Assembly: GCF_020510525.1 (NCBI RefSeq) | Contig: NZ_CP075188.1 | Span: forward strand, 1,984,001-2,048,000 | Source: Quatrionicoccus australiensis | GTDB taxonomy: Bacteria > Pseudomonadota > Gammaproteobacteria > Burkholderiales > Rhodocyclaceae | DNA length: 64,000 nt | Reading direction: 5' to 3' | Shown: positions 8,422 to 16,087 of the stretch, in pieces | How positions within the stretch are numbered: position 1 is the first letter of the stretch | Layout of the letters: each line of letters begins with the position of its first letter | The notes under the pieces: model-generated | The model's database searches: none | The model's input: the letters and a program-made list of their open reading frames with translations, nothing else | What the model was told of the DNA's origin: nothing | Program-made: the position numbers and the translations under genes

Positions 8422-9099
8422 CTAGTTCGGGCTGCCGTGTTGCTCGGCCTCTGCCAGCGAGAGCATGGCGTGGATCGCCGCGACGACCAGGGTCGAGCCG
8501 CCCTTGCGGCCCTTGATCGCGACCCAGGGCACTTCATCGACCGTCATCAGCAGGTCTTTCGACTCGGCCGCCGAGACGAAGCCGACCGGCATGCCGACAA
8601 CCAGCGCCGGGCGCACGCCTTCCTCGCGGATCAGGCGGACCAGTTCGATCAGTGCGGTCGGCGCATTGCCGATGCCGACGATGGCGCCGTCGAGCTTGCC
8701 CAGGCGCTGCGCCTTGCGCATGGCCTGCACGGCGCGCGTCGTGTCGGCGGCCTGGGCGGCGGCGATCACGTCGGGGTCGGAAATGTAGTGGTGGGTGCTC
8801 AGACCGAAATGCTGTAAACGCGGCTTCGACAGGCCGACGCAGATCATCTCCACGTCGGCGACGATGGGCGTGCCGCCGCGCAGTACGGCCTGGAAACCGG
8901 CGCGCATCGCGTCCGGGTGAAAGGCAGTCAGGCCGTTGAATTCGAAATCGGCGTTGGCGTGGATCATGCGGCGCACCAGCGGCCATTGTTCGGCGCTGTA
9001 ATTGTGCGGGCCGGCCTCGGCGTCGATGACGGCGAAGGAGTCGTGCTCGATGGCACGCCCGGCAGCGGTCAACTGCTCGGTAACGGTGTTTTTGCTCAT
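8422..9099 (-). CDS. cobH: Precorrin-8X / cobalt-precorrin-8 methylmutase
   Basis: 225 residues; moves the C11 methyl to C12 to give hydrogenobyrinate or cobyrinate (CobH/CbiC). Visible family motifs are ADFEFNGLTAFHPDA, GGTPIVADVEMICVG and VVGMPVGFVSAAESK. The catalytic histidine is expected near the MIHANADFEF segment. ATG 9099 lies 9 bases after the cbiX stop. Operon position fits the substrate order. Confidence 0.93.
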   Translation of the reverse strand: MSKNTVTEQLTAAGRAIEHDSFAVIDAEAGPHNYSAEQWPLVRRMIHANADFEFNGLTAFHPDAMRAGFQAVLRGGTPIVADVEMICVGLSKPRLQHFGLSTHHYISDPDVIAAAQAADTTRAVQAMRKAQRLGKLDGAIVGIGNAPTALIELVRLIREEGVRPALVVGMPVGFVSAAESKDLLMTVDEVPWVAIKGRKGGSTLVVAAIHAMLSLAEAEQHGSPN

Positions 9100-9108
9100 G
9101 TCTTTTTC

Positions 9109-10032
9109 TCAGGCGTGCACGCAGGCATGGCCATGCTCGTGCGCGTGCTCATGCGGGTGATCGTGGCCATGCGCGCAGCCGTGTCCGCCGCCGAGCGCGG
9201 TGTGACTGTGGTCGTGCAGGTGTTCTTCCTCGGCCAGTTCGCGGTATTTGCAGCCGTCGCATTCAAGCATCGGGCCGGCGGCATGCTCGCCACTGACCTT
9301 GGTGTCGAGCAGTTCGAAAATGCCCGGATCGAAGCCGAAGTGCGTACCGAGCGCGAAGCTGATCTGCGGGTACTGCAGCTGCAGGCGTTGCAGCTGCAAC
9401 TGGATGCGTTCGATCAGCACGCCGGTGAACAGATAGACCGGCACGATGGCGATCTGCATCATGCCGAGCCGGACCTGGCGCTGCACGACGCTTTCCAGGC
9501 GCGGCCAGGTGACGCCGGTGAAGGCGAGATCGACCAGCTCATGCTCGTTTTCCTCGAACAGCCAGCGCGCCATCTTGGCCAGTTCGCCATTGGCGCCGGC
9601 GTCGGACGAGCCGCGGCCGAGCAGGATGACGCCGGTGGTCATCGGATCGGGCATCGCCAGCTGCTTCATCAGGCGCTCGAGCTGGTTCTGCAGCACGGCA
9701 AAGATCTCGCGCCCCATGCCGAGATGGCGGGTGACGCTGAAACTGACGCCCGGGTGGCGTTGGCGGGCATTGTCCAGCGCGGCCGGCAGCTCCATCTTGA
9801 CGTGGCCGGCGGCGTTCAGGATGAAGGGAATGACCAGCACCTTTTCGGCGTTGCGGGCCGCCCGGTCGAGACCTTCGTCGAGCAGCACGTCAGCGTGTTC
9901 GATGAAGCAGGTTTCGATGCGCCACTCAGGATGGCGTTCCCGCCACTGCGCGGCGAAGTTGATGGTTTCGGTATTGCCCTCGCGGCCGCGCGAGCCGTGG
10001 CCGACGAGCAGGATGGTGGTGGCATTAGTCAT
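9109..10032 (-). CDS. cbiX: Sirohydrochlorin cobaltochelatase, long form with CxxC and His-rich tail
   Basis: 307 residues. Two CbiX-type halves are visible: the first starts ILLVGHGSRGREGN, the second contains VILLGRGSSDAGANGELAK. After them comes MLECDGCK, matching the MxCxxC iron-sulfur motif known from long CbiX proteins, and then a histidine-rich tail (HDHSH ... HPHEHAHEHGHACVHA). It inserts cobalt into sirohydrochlorin or precorrin-2, which marks the cobalt-early pathway. Its start overlaps cobM by 8 bases. The His tail probably binds or buffers metal. Confidence 0.93.
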   Translation of the reverse strand: MTNATTILLVGHGSRGREGNTETINFAAQWRERHPEWRIETCFIEHADVLLDEGLDRAARNAEKVLVIPFILNAAGHVKMELPAALDNARQRHPGVSFSVTRHLGMGREIFAVLQNQLERLMKQLAMPDPMTTGVILLGRGSSDAGANGELAKMARWLFEENEHELVDLAFTGVTWPRLESVVQRQVRLGMMQIAIVPVYLFTGVLIERIQLQLQRLQLQYPQISFALGTHFGFDPGIFELLDTKVSGEHAAGPMLECDGCKYRELAEEEHLHDHSHTALGGGHGCAHGHDHPHEHAHEHGHACVHA

Positions 10033-10816
10033 GCGGGATCTCCGTAGCCTTGCGGAAGCGGTGGGTGAAAGTCGGGTCGTAAAGTTTCGAGCGGATCAGC
10101 TCCGGCCAGTCGGCGGCGCCCAGCGTCGGGCTGGCGACGATCATCGCCTGGCTGGCGATCTTGGCGTCCTGGCAGCGGCGCTTGATGTCGGCCAGGGTGC
10201 CGCGCACGATCTTTTCCTCGCCCGGCCAGCTCGCCTTCTGGACGACCAGAATCGGCGCATCCTCGGCCCAGCCGGCGGCGCGCAACGCGTCCTGCACCTT
10301 GTGCAGCAGCGTGATCGACAGGTAGATGCACAGCGTCGTCTGGTGCGCGGCCAGGGCTGCGAGTTCTTCGCCGGGCGGCATCGGCGTGCGGCCGGCGACG
10401 CGGGTGAGGATCACCGTCTGCGTCACCTCCGGCAGGGTCAGCGTCTCGCCGGCCGCCGCCATAGCCGCCATCGCCGACGAGACGCCGGGCACCACGGCCC
10501 ATTCGATGCCGGCGGCGGTCAGCGGCCGGGTCATCTCGATCAGCGCGCCATAGAGGCCGGGGTCGCCGGTTTGCAGGCGGACCACGGTTGCATGGCGAGC
10601 GGCGCGTTCGATCAGCCAGGCGCTCATTTCTTCCAGAGTCATGTCCTTGGAGTCGCGGATTTCGCAACCGGGCGGGCTGAACAGCGTCGCCGCCTGGTCG
10701 ACCAGCGAACCGGCGAAGAGCACGGCACCGGCGGCTTCGAGCAGCTTGCGGCCCTTGACGGTGAGCAGGTCGGGATCGCCCGGGCCGGCGCCGACAAACC
10801 AGATCTTGCCCGGCAT
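10025..10816 (-). CDS. cobM: Precorrin-4 / cobalt-precorrin-4 C11-methyltransferase
   Basis: 263 residues with methylase motifs IWFVGAGPGDPDLLTVKG, VRLQTGDPGLYGA and VPGVSSAMAAMAAAGETLTLPE, characteristic of CobM/CbiF. It methylates C11 of precorrin-4. The start codon ATG 10816 follows a 32-base gap after cbiO; that gap carries a perfect 14-bp GGTCGACC-centred palindrome. The 3' end overlaps cbiX. Confidence 0.94.
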   Translation of the reverse strand: MPGKIWFVGAGPGDPDLLTVKGRKLLEAAGAVLFAGSLVDQAATLFSPPGCEIRDSKDMTLEEMSAWLIERAARHATVVRLQTGDPGLYGALIEMTRPLTAAGIEWAVVPGVSSAMAAMAAAGETLTLPEVTQTVILTRVAGRTPMPPGEELAALAAHQTTLCIYLSITLLHKVQDALRAAGWAEDAPILVVQKASWPGEEKIVRGTLADIKRRCQDAKIASQAMIVASPTLGAADWPELIRSKLYDPTFTHRFRKATEIPHD

Positions 10817-10830
10817 TTATCGGCTTCCCA

Positions 10831-10844
10831 GGCGGTCGACCGCC
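10831..10844. repeat. Perfect 14-bp palindrome GGCGGTCGACCGCC
   Basis: Lies in the short gap between the cbiO stop and the cobM start. It shares the GGTCGACC core with similar palindromes at 23343, 23948, 28131 and 38180. The function is unknown; it could fold in the operon transcript or bind a protein. Confidence 0.55.
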
Positions 10845-10848
10845 AGAA

Positions 10849-11700
10849 TCAGGCAAATTTGCATGTGTTTTCCTCTTGTTTGAGCAGGCTGGCGAGTTCG
10901 CCCAGGCTGCGCGGTACCGGTGATGCCGCGAGGCGACCAAGGCGGCACAGCGACAGGTGCAGGTCCACGACGGCGGGCAGCGGCTGGCCGGCGGCGTGCA
11001 GGGCGTTTGCTTGCTGCGGCAGTTCGCCGGCGGCGAAGGATGCAATGCAACGCCCGGCGGCCAGCAGGTGGATCTGTTCGGCCCAGCGATAGGCGAAATC
11101 GACGTCGTGCGTGGATAGCAGGATGGTGATGCCGCGCGCCGACAGCTCGTTGAGCACGGCGAGCAGTTCGTTCTGCATGCCGGCATCGAGCCCGGCCATC
11201 GGTTCGTCGAGCAGCAGGACTTCGGGCTGCATGGCGAGTACGCCGGCGATGCAGACGCGCTTCTTCTGGCCGAAACTCAGGTGATGCACCGGCTTGTCGG
11301 CGAGTTCGGCGAGGCCGACGGCGGCCAGCGCTTCCGCCACGCGCCTTCGCACCGTGGCTTCATCGAGGCCGAGGTTGAGCGGCCCGAACGAGACATCCTC
11401 GACAACGCTGGCCGAGAACAGCTGCCGGTCGGGATTCTGGAAGACGAGGCCGACCCGGCGGCGCAGCGCGTTGAGTCCATCGCGCCCCGCGGCGAGCGGC
11501 TGGCCGGCGAAGTCGATGCGCCCGGCGCTGGCTTGGAGCAGGCCGTTGAGATGCAGCAGCAGCGTGGTCTTGCCCGAACCGTTGGCGCCGAGCAGGGCAT
11601 TGCGGCTGCCCGGCGCGATGCGCAGCGAACAGCCGGCCAGGCCGGCACTGCCGTCCGGGTAGCGGTAGTCGACGGCGTGCAGTTCGATCAACGGGCTCAT
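10849..11700 (-). CDS. cbiO: Cobalt ECF/CbiMNQO transporter ATP-binding subunit
   Basis: 283-residue ABC ATPase: Walker A GANGSGKTT near residue 40, Q-loop FQNPDRQLF, signature LSFGQKKRV, Walker B VLLLDEPMAGLD and switch histidine STHDVD. It energises uptake of cobalt through CbiM/N/Q. The start ATG 11700 overlaps the cbiQ stop by 4 bases. The last ~60 residues extend past the core ABC fold. Confidence 0.95.
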   Translation of the reverse strand: MSPLIELHAVDYRYPDGSAGLAGCSLRIAPGSRNALLGANGSGKTTLLLHLNGLLQASAGRIDFAGQPLAAGRDGLNALRRRVGLVFQNPDRQLFSASVVEDVSFGPLNLGLDEATVRRRVAEALAAVGLAELADKPVHHLSFGQKKRVCIAGVLAMQPEVLLLDEPMAGLDAGMQNELLAVLNELSARGITILLSTHDVDFAYRWAEQIHLLAAGRCIASFAAGELPQQANALHAAGQPLPAVVDLHLSLCRLGRLAASPVPRSLGELASLLKQEENTCKFA

Positions 11701-12440
11701 CGGGCGCCGGCTCCAATCGCCAGCAGCAGGCCGCCGGCCAGCCCGGCCAGCACCGTGTCGCGGCAGGCATGCTGGAATTGCGGCGTCAGGAAACGCAGCG
11801 CGCCGCTGCCGCAACGCGCTTCGGCGGCGAGATGCAGGGCGCGGGCGCGTTGCCAGACCTGGACGCTCAAACCGGCAGCGAGCAGGCCGAGCGAATTCAG
11901 GCTGCGCCGCGGCGTGCTGTAGCCGAGGCGGGCCGCCTGGGCGGTGCGCGTTTCTTCGATGGCAGTCGAAAAGACGAAAAGCATGCGGTAACAGAGCACC
12001 ATCAGGTCGAGCAGCACATCGGGGACGAGCAGGCGACGGAGCAGGGCGATCAGGTCGGGCAGCGGCGTGGTCAGGACGAGGCCGAGCAGGGCAGCGAGCG
12101 CGGCCAGCGAGCGGCCGCCGACGGCGGTGATGTTGGCTGCGGCATCCGGTGCAATCTGCCAGGACAGATGTCCGGTCGCATCGACACTTAGCGAGAAGAG
12201 CAGCGACAGGCTGGATAGCGCGAGAAAGCCGAAGGCCGGCGTCGCGACGCGCAGGTAGAGCGCAAGCGGCACCGCGGCGCCGAGCACGCTCGCCAGCATG
12301 AGCAGGCCGGCGATCATTGCGGCAGCAGTCGGCGAGCCGGCAAGCAGCGCGGCAAGCAGGCCGGCCAGCGCGAACAGGCCCTTGGCGGCAGGGCTTACAG
12401 TGCGCCAGCGATTGCCGTAGGCGGCGCGTTCAATCAGCAT
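11697..12440 (-). CDS. cbiQ: Cobalt transporter transmembrane subunit CbiQ
   Basis: 247-residue membrane protein with five to six hydrophobic segments and the EcfT-type coupling motif region ARALHLAAEARCGSGALRFL. It scaffolds CbiM and CbiO. ATG 12440 lies inside the end of cbiN (11-base overlap). Assignment rests on the family pattern and on location in the M-N-Q-O order. Confidence 0.9.
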   Translation of the reverse strand: MLIERAAYGNRWRTVSPAAKGLFALAGLLAALLAGSPTAAAMIAGLLMLASVLGAAVPLALYLRVATPAFGFLALSSLSLLFSLSVDATGHLSWQIAPDAAANITAVGGRSLAALAALLGLVLTTPLPDLIALLRRLLVPDVLLDLMVLCYRMLFVFSTAIEETRTAQAARLGYSTPRRSLNSLGLLAAGLSVQVWQRARALHLAAEARCGSGALRFLTPQFQHACRDTVLAGLAGGLLLAIGAGAR

Positions 12441-12819
12441 GCGCTGTGTTTTTCCCGGATAGGTTGCTTGCCGGCGGCGCGGCCTCTTGCCCGGCCGCTT
12501 TCTCGTTCATTTCCCGGCGCAGGCGTTCGCGCGTCACCGAAGCGCCCAGCCAATAGCCGATGAAGCCGGCGCCAAGTGCTGCCTGCAAGGCGAAGAGCAG
12601 CGAGGCGATTTCGCCGCTCGCCGGTTCGAGCAGCGGCGAAAACCACGGCCGGTAACCCGGCGCAATCTCGCTGATCGCTTCTTGCGCCTTGTTGTCGGCG
12701 CCGCCGAAAGCTTCGCCGGGGACGCCGTCCGGACCGATTGCCGGCGGCGCGGCGAGCCACAGCGGCAGCACGGTCAACAGCACGACGGCAGCCAGAATCA
12801 GCAAGTTGCGCAGTTTCAT
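12430..12819 (-). CDS. cbiN: Cobalt transport protein CbiN
   Basis: 129 residues with an N-terminal membrane segment ([18 protein letters not shown]), a periplasmic stretch ([22 protein letters not shown]) and a second membrane segment near residue 80. These are the hallmarks of CbiN, the small subunit needed with CbiM for cobalt selectivity. It overlaps cbiM by 4 bases and cbiQ by 11. The C-terminal ~35 polar residues are longer than in many homologues. Confidence 0.92.
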   Translation of the reverse strand: MKLRNLLILAAVVLLTVLPLWLAAPPAIGPDGVPGEAFGGADNKAQEAISEIAPGYRPWFSPLLEPASGEIASLLFALQAALGAGFIGYWLGASVTRERLRREMNEKAAGQEAAPPASNLSGKNTAHAD

Positions 12820-13493
12820 GCCTTGACCTCGCGTTGACCGAACAGCGGTAGTTTTTGCAGCTCTTCGGCATTGAATCGGCGCAGCGCATTGACCACGAGC
12901 ACGGTGAGCAGGCCCTCGCTGATCGCCAGCGGGATCTGGGTGATCGCGAAAATGGCGCCGAACTTGGCAAACGAGCCGGCAAAGCCGCCGGCCGGATCGG
13001 GAAAGGCCCAGGCGAGCTGGATCGCTGTCGTTACGTAGGTCGCCAGGTCGCCGAGCGCGGCGGCGGTAAAGACGCAGGCGGAAAGCGGCAGGGCGAGGGC
13101 GCGGCCGGCGCGGAACAGGCCGGCGGCGACGAAAGGCCCGACGATGGCCATCGAGAACAGATTGGCGCCGAGCGTGGTCAGCCCGCCGTGTGCCAGCAGC
13201 AGGGCCTGAAAGAGCAGAACAACGAGGCCGACCGGCACCATCGCCGCCGGCCCGAACAACAGCGCGCCGAGGCCGACGCCGGTCGGGTGCGAGCAACTGC
13301 CGGTCACCGACGGCAGTTTCAGCGCCGACAGCGTGAAGGAAAAGGCGGCGGCGACGCCGAGCAGCATGCGCTGTTCCGGCTGCGCCTGCAGTTGCCGGCG
13401 CAGCGAACGCACGCCGAGTGCCACGAAGGGCAGGGCAGCCAGACTCCAGCCGAGGGCGTGCGCCGGCGGCAGGAAACCTTCCATGATGTGCAT
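12816..13493 (-). CDS. cbiM: Cobalt transporter substrate-specific subunit CbiM
   Basis: 225-residue integral membrane protein. The N-terminus [10 protein letters not shown] carries the conserved His2 that coordinates cobalt/nickel in CbiM/NikM proteins, and the [18 protein letters not shown] motif is diagnostic. It is the first gene of the cobalamin operon. Its ribosome-binding site lies in a hairpin (13502-13528) downstream of a cobalamin riboswitch, so its translation should fall when cobalamin is plentiful. Confidence 0.95.
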   Translation of the reverse strand: MHIMEGFLPPAHALGWSLAALPFVALGVRSLRRQLQAQPEQRMLLGVAAAFSFTLSALKLPSVTGSCSHPTGVGLGALLFGPAAMVPVGLVVLLFQALLLAHGGLTTLGANLFSMAIVGPFVAAGLFRAGRALALPLSACVFTAAALGDLATYVTTAIQLAWAFPDPAGGFAGSFAKFGAIFAITQIPLAISEGLLTVLVVNALRRFNAEELQKLPLFGQREVKA

Positions 13494-13501
13494 GACTTCA
13501 T

Positions 13502-13528
13502 CCCCGAAGCTAAATTAAAACGCCGGGG
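13502..13528 (-). promoter_or_regulatory. Hairpin sequestering the cbiM ribosome-binding site
   Basis: On the minus strand CCCCG (13528-13524) can pair with CGGGG (13506-13502), and the latter contains the GGGGA ribosome-binding sequence just before cbiM ATG. The spacer is AT-rich. This is a plausible expression platform for the upstream riboswitch, acting at translation initiation. Confidence 0.55.
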
Positions 13529-13639
13529 TATGACAGGTGAGATCGGAGGACAGGCCGGATTGGGACCATGGGTGCACGGGCACGCAGGACGCAGCAACGG
13601 CGAATCTTCAGACCCTTCCCAGAACCCCGGAGAATGGTG

Positions 13640-13830
13640 CGACACAAGCATCGGGCCGGTCTTCTGACTCGCCTTCATCCTTCTCCACCAACCTTCCCAT
13701 GCAATGCACAGTGGCGTGGGGTGGAGTCGTCTGGCTTACAGCAGCGGGGGCTGTGCCGGAATGGAGGAACGTTGCTGGGCAACGTCTTCTTCACCGGCTT
13801 CCCGTTTCATCCCGGCCTGCGCTTGCAAAC
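13640..13830 (-). ncRNA. Cobalamin (B12) riboswitch
   Basis: Read on the minus strand the region holds all the hallmark elements in order: GGGAAGCCGGTG, ACCGGCACAGCCCCCGC followed by TGTAAGCC, the invariant GCCACTG ... TGGGAAGG block, and the B12-box relative GAGTCAGAAGACC. It lies about 150 bases upstream of cbiM. It should bind adenosylcobalamin and shut down the whole cbi/cob operon. The exact ends are approximate because the outer P1 stem was not resolved by eye. Confidence 0.92.
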
Positions 13831-13983
13831 CGGGATACCCGAATGGCGCGGATTATAGTCACGAAAACCGGATGCCGGACAACTTTTTGTTTTTGCCGCC
13901 ATCCGGACCGGCGTCAGGCGATAAGGATATTTTCCGGCTTGCCTCTTACAATCGAGCATTCGATTTTTCTTATGGAGTTAGCC

Positions 13984-14424
13984 ATGCGTCGCCTGCTGAT
14001 CAGCCTGATCTGCCTTCTCAACACCGCACTGGTACAGGCCGACGACTGGGTCAGCCGGCAGCAGGTGACGGGCAGTTTTGCCGACGTCAAGGAGACCGTG
14101 GTGATGGCCATCGAGAACCGTGGCCTGGTCATCAACTACACCTCGCACATCGCCGACATGCTGGCGCGTACCGGTGCCGATATCGGTGCCGGCCGCAAGA
14201 TATTCGACGAGGCCGAGATCATCGAATTCTGCTCGGCCGGCCTGTCGCGGAAGATGATGGAACTCGATCCGCACAACATCGTGATGTGTCCGTTCGCGCT
14301 TTCCATCTACACGCTGCCGGGCGAAGCCGGCAAGGTCTGGCTGAGCTACCGCCGGCCACAGGGCAAGGCGGCGCCGCTGGTCAATGAACTGCTCACAGGG
14401 GTTGTCGCCGAGGCGGTGCGCTAG
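13984..14424 (+). CDS. Secreted DUF302-family protein
   Basis: 146 residues with a signal peptide (MRRLLISLICLLNTALVQA, cleavage before DDW). The core (SFADVKETVVMAIENRGLVINY and the later MCPFALSIY) resembles DUF302/TT1751-like periplasmic domains, whose function is unknown. ATG 13984 is preferred over ATG 13972 because GGAG at 13974-13977 is well spaced for it. It stands alone, diverging from the cobalamin operon. Confidence 0.75.
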   Translation: MRRLLISLICLLNTALVQADDWVSRQQVTGSFADVKETVVMAIENRGLVINYTSHIADMLARTGADIGAGRKIFDEAEIIEFCSAGLSRKMMELDPHNIVMCPFALSIYTLPGEAGKVWLSYRRPQGKAAPLVNELLTGVVAEAVR

Positions 14425-14444
14425 TCTCGTTTTACCCCCGCAGC

Positions 14445-14468
14445 GCCGGCGTATGTGTGCCGGCACAC
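14445..14468. promoter_or_regulatory. Candidate operator, copy A of a three-site dyad motif (upstream of cbpA)
   Basis: The sequence has two GCCGGC blocks around GTATGTGT and includes the perfect palindrome TGTGCCGGCACA. It resembles 15781-15805 and 19320-19345 (shared pattern YGGCG-N2-GT-N2-GCCRGC). It lies about 80 bases before cbpA. The regulator is unknown. Confidence 0.45.
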
Positions 14469-14537
14469 GGAGCCGCTGCTGATCGCCGGAGAGAATGGCG
14501 CATGCCGTTTTGACCGGCGCTCTCAGCAGGCAGGCCA

Positions 14538-15454
14538 ATGAAATTCAGGGATTACTACCAGGCCATGGGCCTTGAACGTACGGCGAGCGCCGAGGCGATC
14601 AAGAAGGCTTATCGCAAGCTTGCCCACCAGTATCACCTCGATGTGTCGAAGGACCCGGCGGGTGAGGAAAAATTCAAGGCACTGGCCGAGGTCTACGCGA
14701 CGCTGAAAGACCCGGAAAAGCGGCAGGCTTATGACAACCTGGGTAGCCGCCCGAGCGGCGAGCAATTCACGCCGCCGGACTGGCAGCAGCGTAACAAGAC
14801 CGATGCCGCCGGCTTTGACGATGTCGATCTGGCCGACATCTTTGCCGCCTTCAGCCGTTCCGGGCGGCAGCGCCAGCCGGCACCGGTTGCCGGTCAGGAT
14901 TACGAAGTGGCGGCGCATGTTTCGCTCGAACAGCTCTTTCGCGGCGGTGAAATCGAGGTGCGCGCCGAATTGCCGGAGTACGACAAGAATGGCCTGGCCC
15001 ACCGTGTCGACCGGACGTTTCGCATCAGCATTCCGCTCGGCGCTGCCGACGGCCAGCGCCTGCGTCTGGCCGGCAAGGGCCTGCGTCTGGCCGGTAAGGG
15101 CGGCAGCGGCTTCAATGGCGGTCGGGCCGGCGATCTTTACGTGGCGCTGGCGGTACAGGCGCATCCGCTCTACCGGGTCAGCGGCCGCGATCTTTACCTC
15201 GACCTGCCGCTGACGCCATGGGAGGCCGTGCTCGGGGCGACCGTCCAGGTTCCGACGCGGGCGGGGTGGTTGAACTCAAGATCAAGGCCGGCACGCAGGC
15301 CGGGCAAAAGCTGCGCCTCGCCGGGCGCGGCCTGCGTGCGGCGGATGGCAGCGCCGGTGCGCTTGGCCCGCGCGAGCAGGTGTTGTTCGAACAGCTGGCG
15401 GCGAATTCCGATTTCAATCCAAGACGGCATTTCCTGACGGGAGCAGCGGCATGA
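14538..15454 (+). pseudogene. cbpA: Curved-DNA-binding J-protein CbpA, frameshifted and with altered J motif
   Basis: The N-terminal J domain (residues 1-70) and the DnaJ C-terminal domains of CbpA are clearly recognisable. Three faults appear. The catalytic HPD tripeptide reads HLD (H33-L34-D35; codon CTC at 14637). A 21-base tandem duplication (15060-15080 and 15081-15101) repeats LRLAGKG. A one-base loss near 15258 shifts the frame, so the last ~65 residues (GGVVELKIKAGTQAG to LTGAAA) continue in another frame to the stop at 15454; without the shift translation ends at 15437. CbpM follows with ATGA overlap to the restored frame. Confidence 0.8.
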
Positions 15455-15768
15455 GCAGGCAATTGAGCGAAGCGGTCTGGCTGAACGATACGGCGGTCTG
15501 CGATATCGAACATCTGGCCGAAGTCTCCGGATTGTCGATCGGCGAGGTGAACGACCTGGTCGACATCGGTGTCATCGTGCCCAGCGGTCGACCGGCCGGA
15601 ACGTTGGTTTTTCAGCTTTGCCAGGTGTTGACCGTCAAGCGCGCCAGGCGCCTGCGCGACGATTTTCAGCTCGATCATCACGGCGTGGCGCTCGCCCTGA
15701 CGCTGATCCGGCGCATCGGCGAGTTGCAGGCCGAACTCGATGTCCTGCGTCATCCCGGCGTGCGCTGA
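15451..15768 (+). CDS. cbpM: Chaperone modulator CbpM
   Basis: 105 residues resembling CbpM, the MerR-like small protein that binds the CbpA J domain and inhibits it. The N-terminal part (ICDIEHLAEVSGLS-like VCDIEHLAEVSGLS) is a winged-helix type segment, and the C-terminal half (VALALTLIRRIGELQAELDVL) is helical. The start overlaps the stop of the restored cbpA frame (ATGA), which supports reading the cbpA break as a real frameshift of one gene. Confidence 0.85.
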   Translation: MSRQLSEAVWLNDTAVCDIEHLAEVSGLSIGEVNDLVDIGVIVPSGRPAGTLVFQLCQVLTVKRARRLRDDFQLDHHGVALALTLIRRIGELQAELDVLRHPGVR

Positions 15769-15780
15769 TCTGCATTTGAC

Positions 15781-15805
15781 CTGGCGATATGTACGCCAGC
15801 CAACA
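15781..15805. promoter_or_regulatory. Candidate operator, copy C of the three-site dyad motif
   Basis: CTGGCG and CGCCAG form a perfect inverted repeat with the 7-base spacer ATATGTA, followed by CCAACA. It lies about 75 bases before the small lipoprotein gene and matches copies at 14445 and 19320. Confidence 0.45.
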
Positions 15806-15879
15806 GACCCCGCGCGCCAGAGGCATCACTCTGCAGCATGCGGTTCTTCCGGCCGCCGACAACTGAAAAAGGAATTGCC

Positions 15880-16062
15880 ATGAACTATTCACTGGCAAGC
15901 ATTCTGCTGATCGCCGCCCTTGCTCTGGGCGCCTGTGCCGGTCCGGCCGGTCCGCAGGGCGAACGCGGCAACACGGGGAATACCGGTAACCGGCAATACG
16001 GGCGCAACCGCGTGGAAGTCGCGGTGATGGAAGTGGAAGGCATCCTGCCCGCCGCCTCTTGA
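15880..16062 (+). CDS. Small lipoprotein with collagen-like triplets
   Basis: 60 residues. A signal peptide ending in the lipobox LGAC (Cys at ~19) is followed by GPAGPQGERGNTGNTGN, six Gly-X-Y triplets, and then a charged tail. ATG 15880 has GGA at 15871-15873 in a good position; the upstream in-frame ATG at 15838 lacks one. The protein should be anchored in the outer or inner membrane. Its function is unknown. The gene carries a dyad motif shared with cbpA. Confidence 0.7.
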   Translation: MNYSLASILLIAALALGACAGPAGPQGERGNTGNTGNRQYGRNRVEVAVMEVEGILPAAS

Positions 16063-16087
16063 AGGCAAAAGCGGGTGATCCGGCGGC

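Noticed and set aside
7270..8817. A 515-codon plus-strand frame opposite cbiD/cobH
   Set aside because: It spans two well-supported genes on the other strand and has shadow composition.
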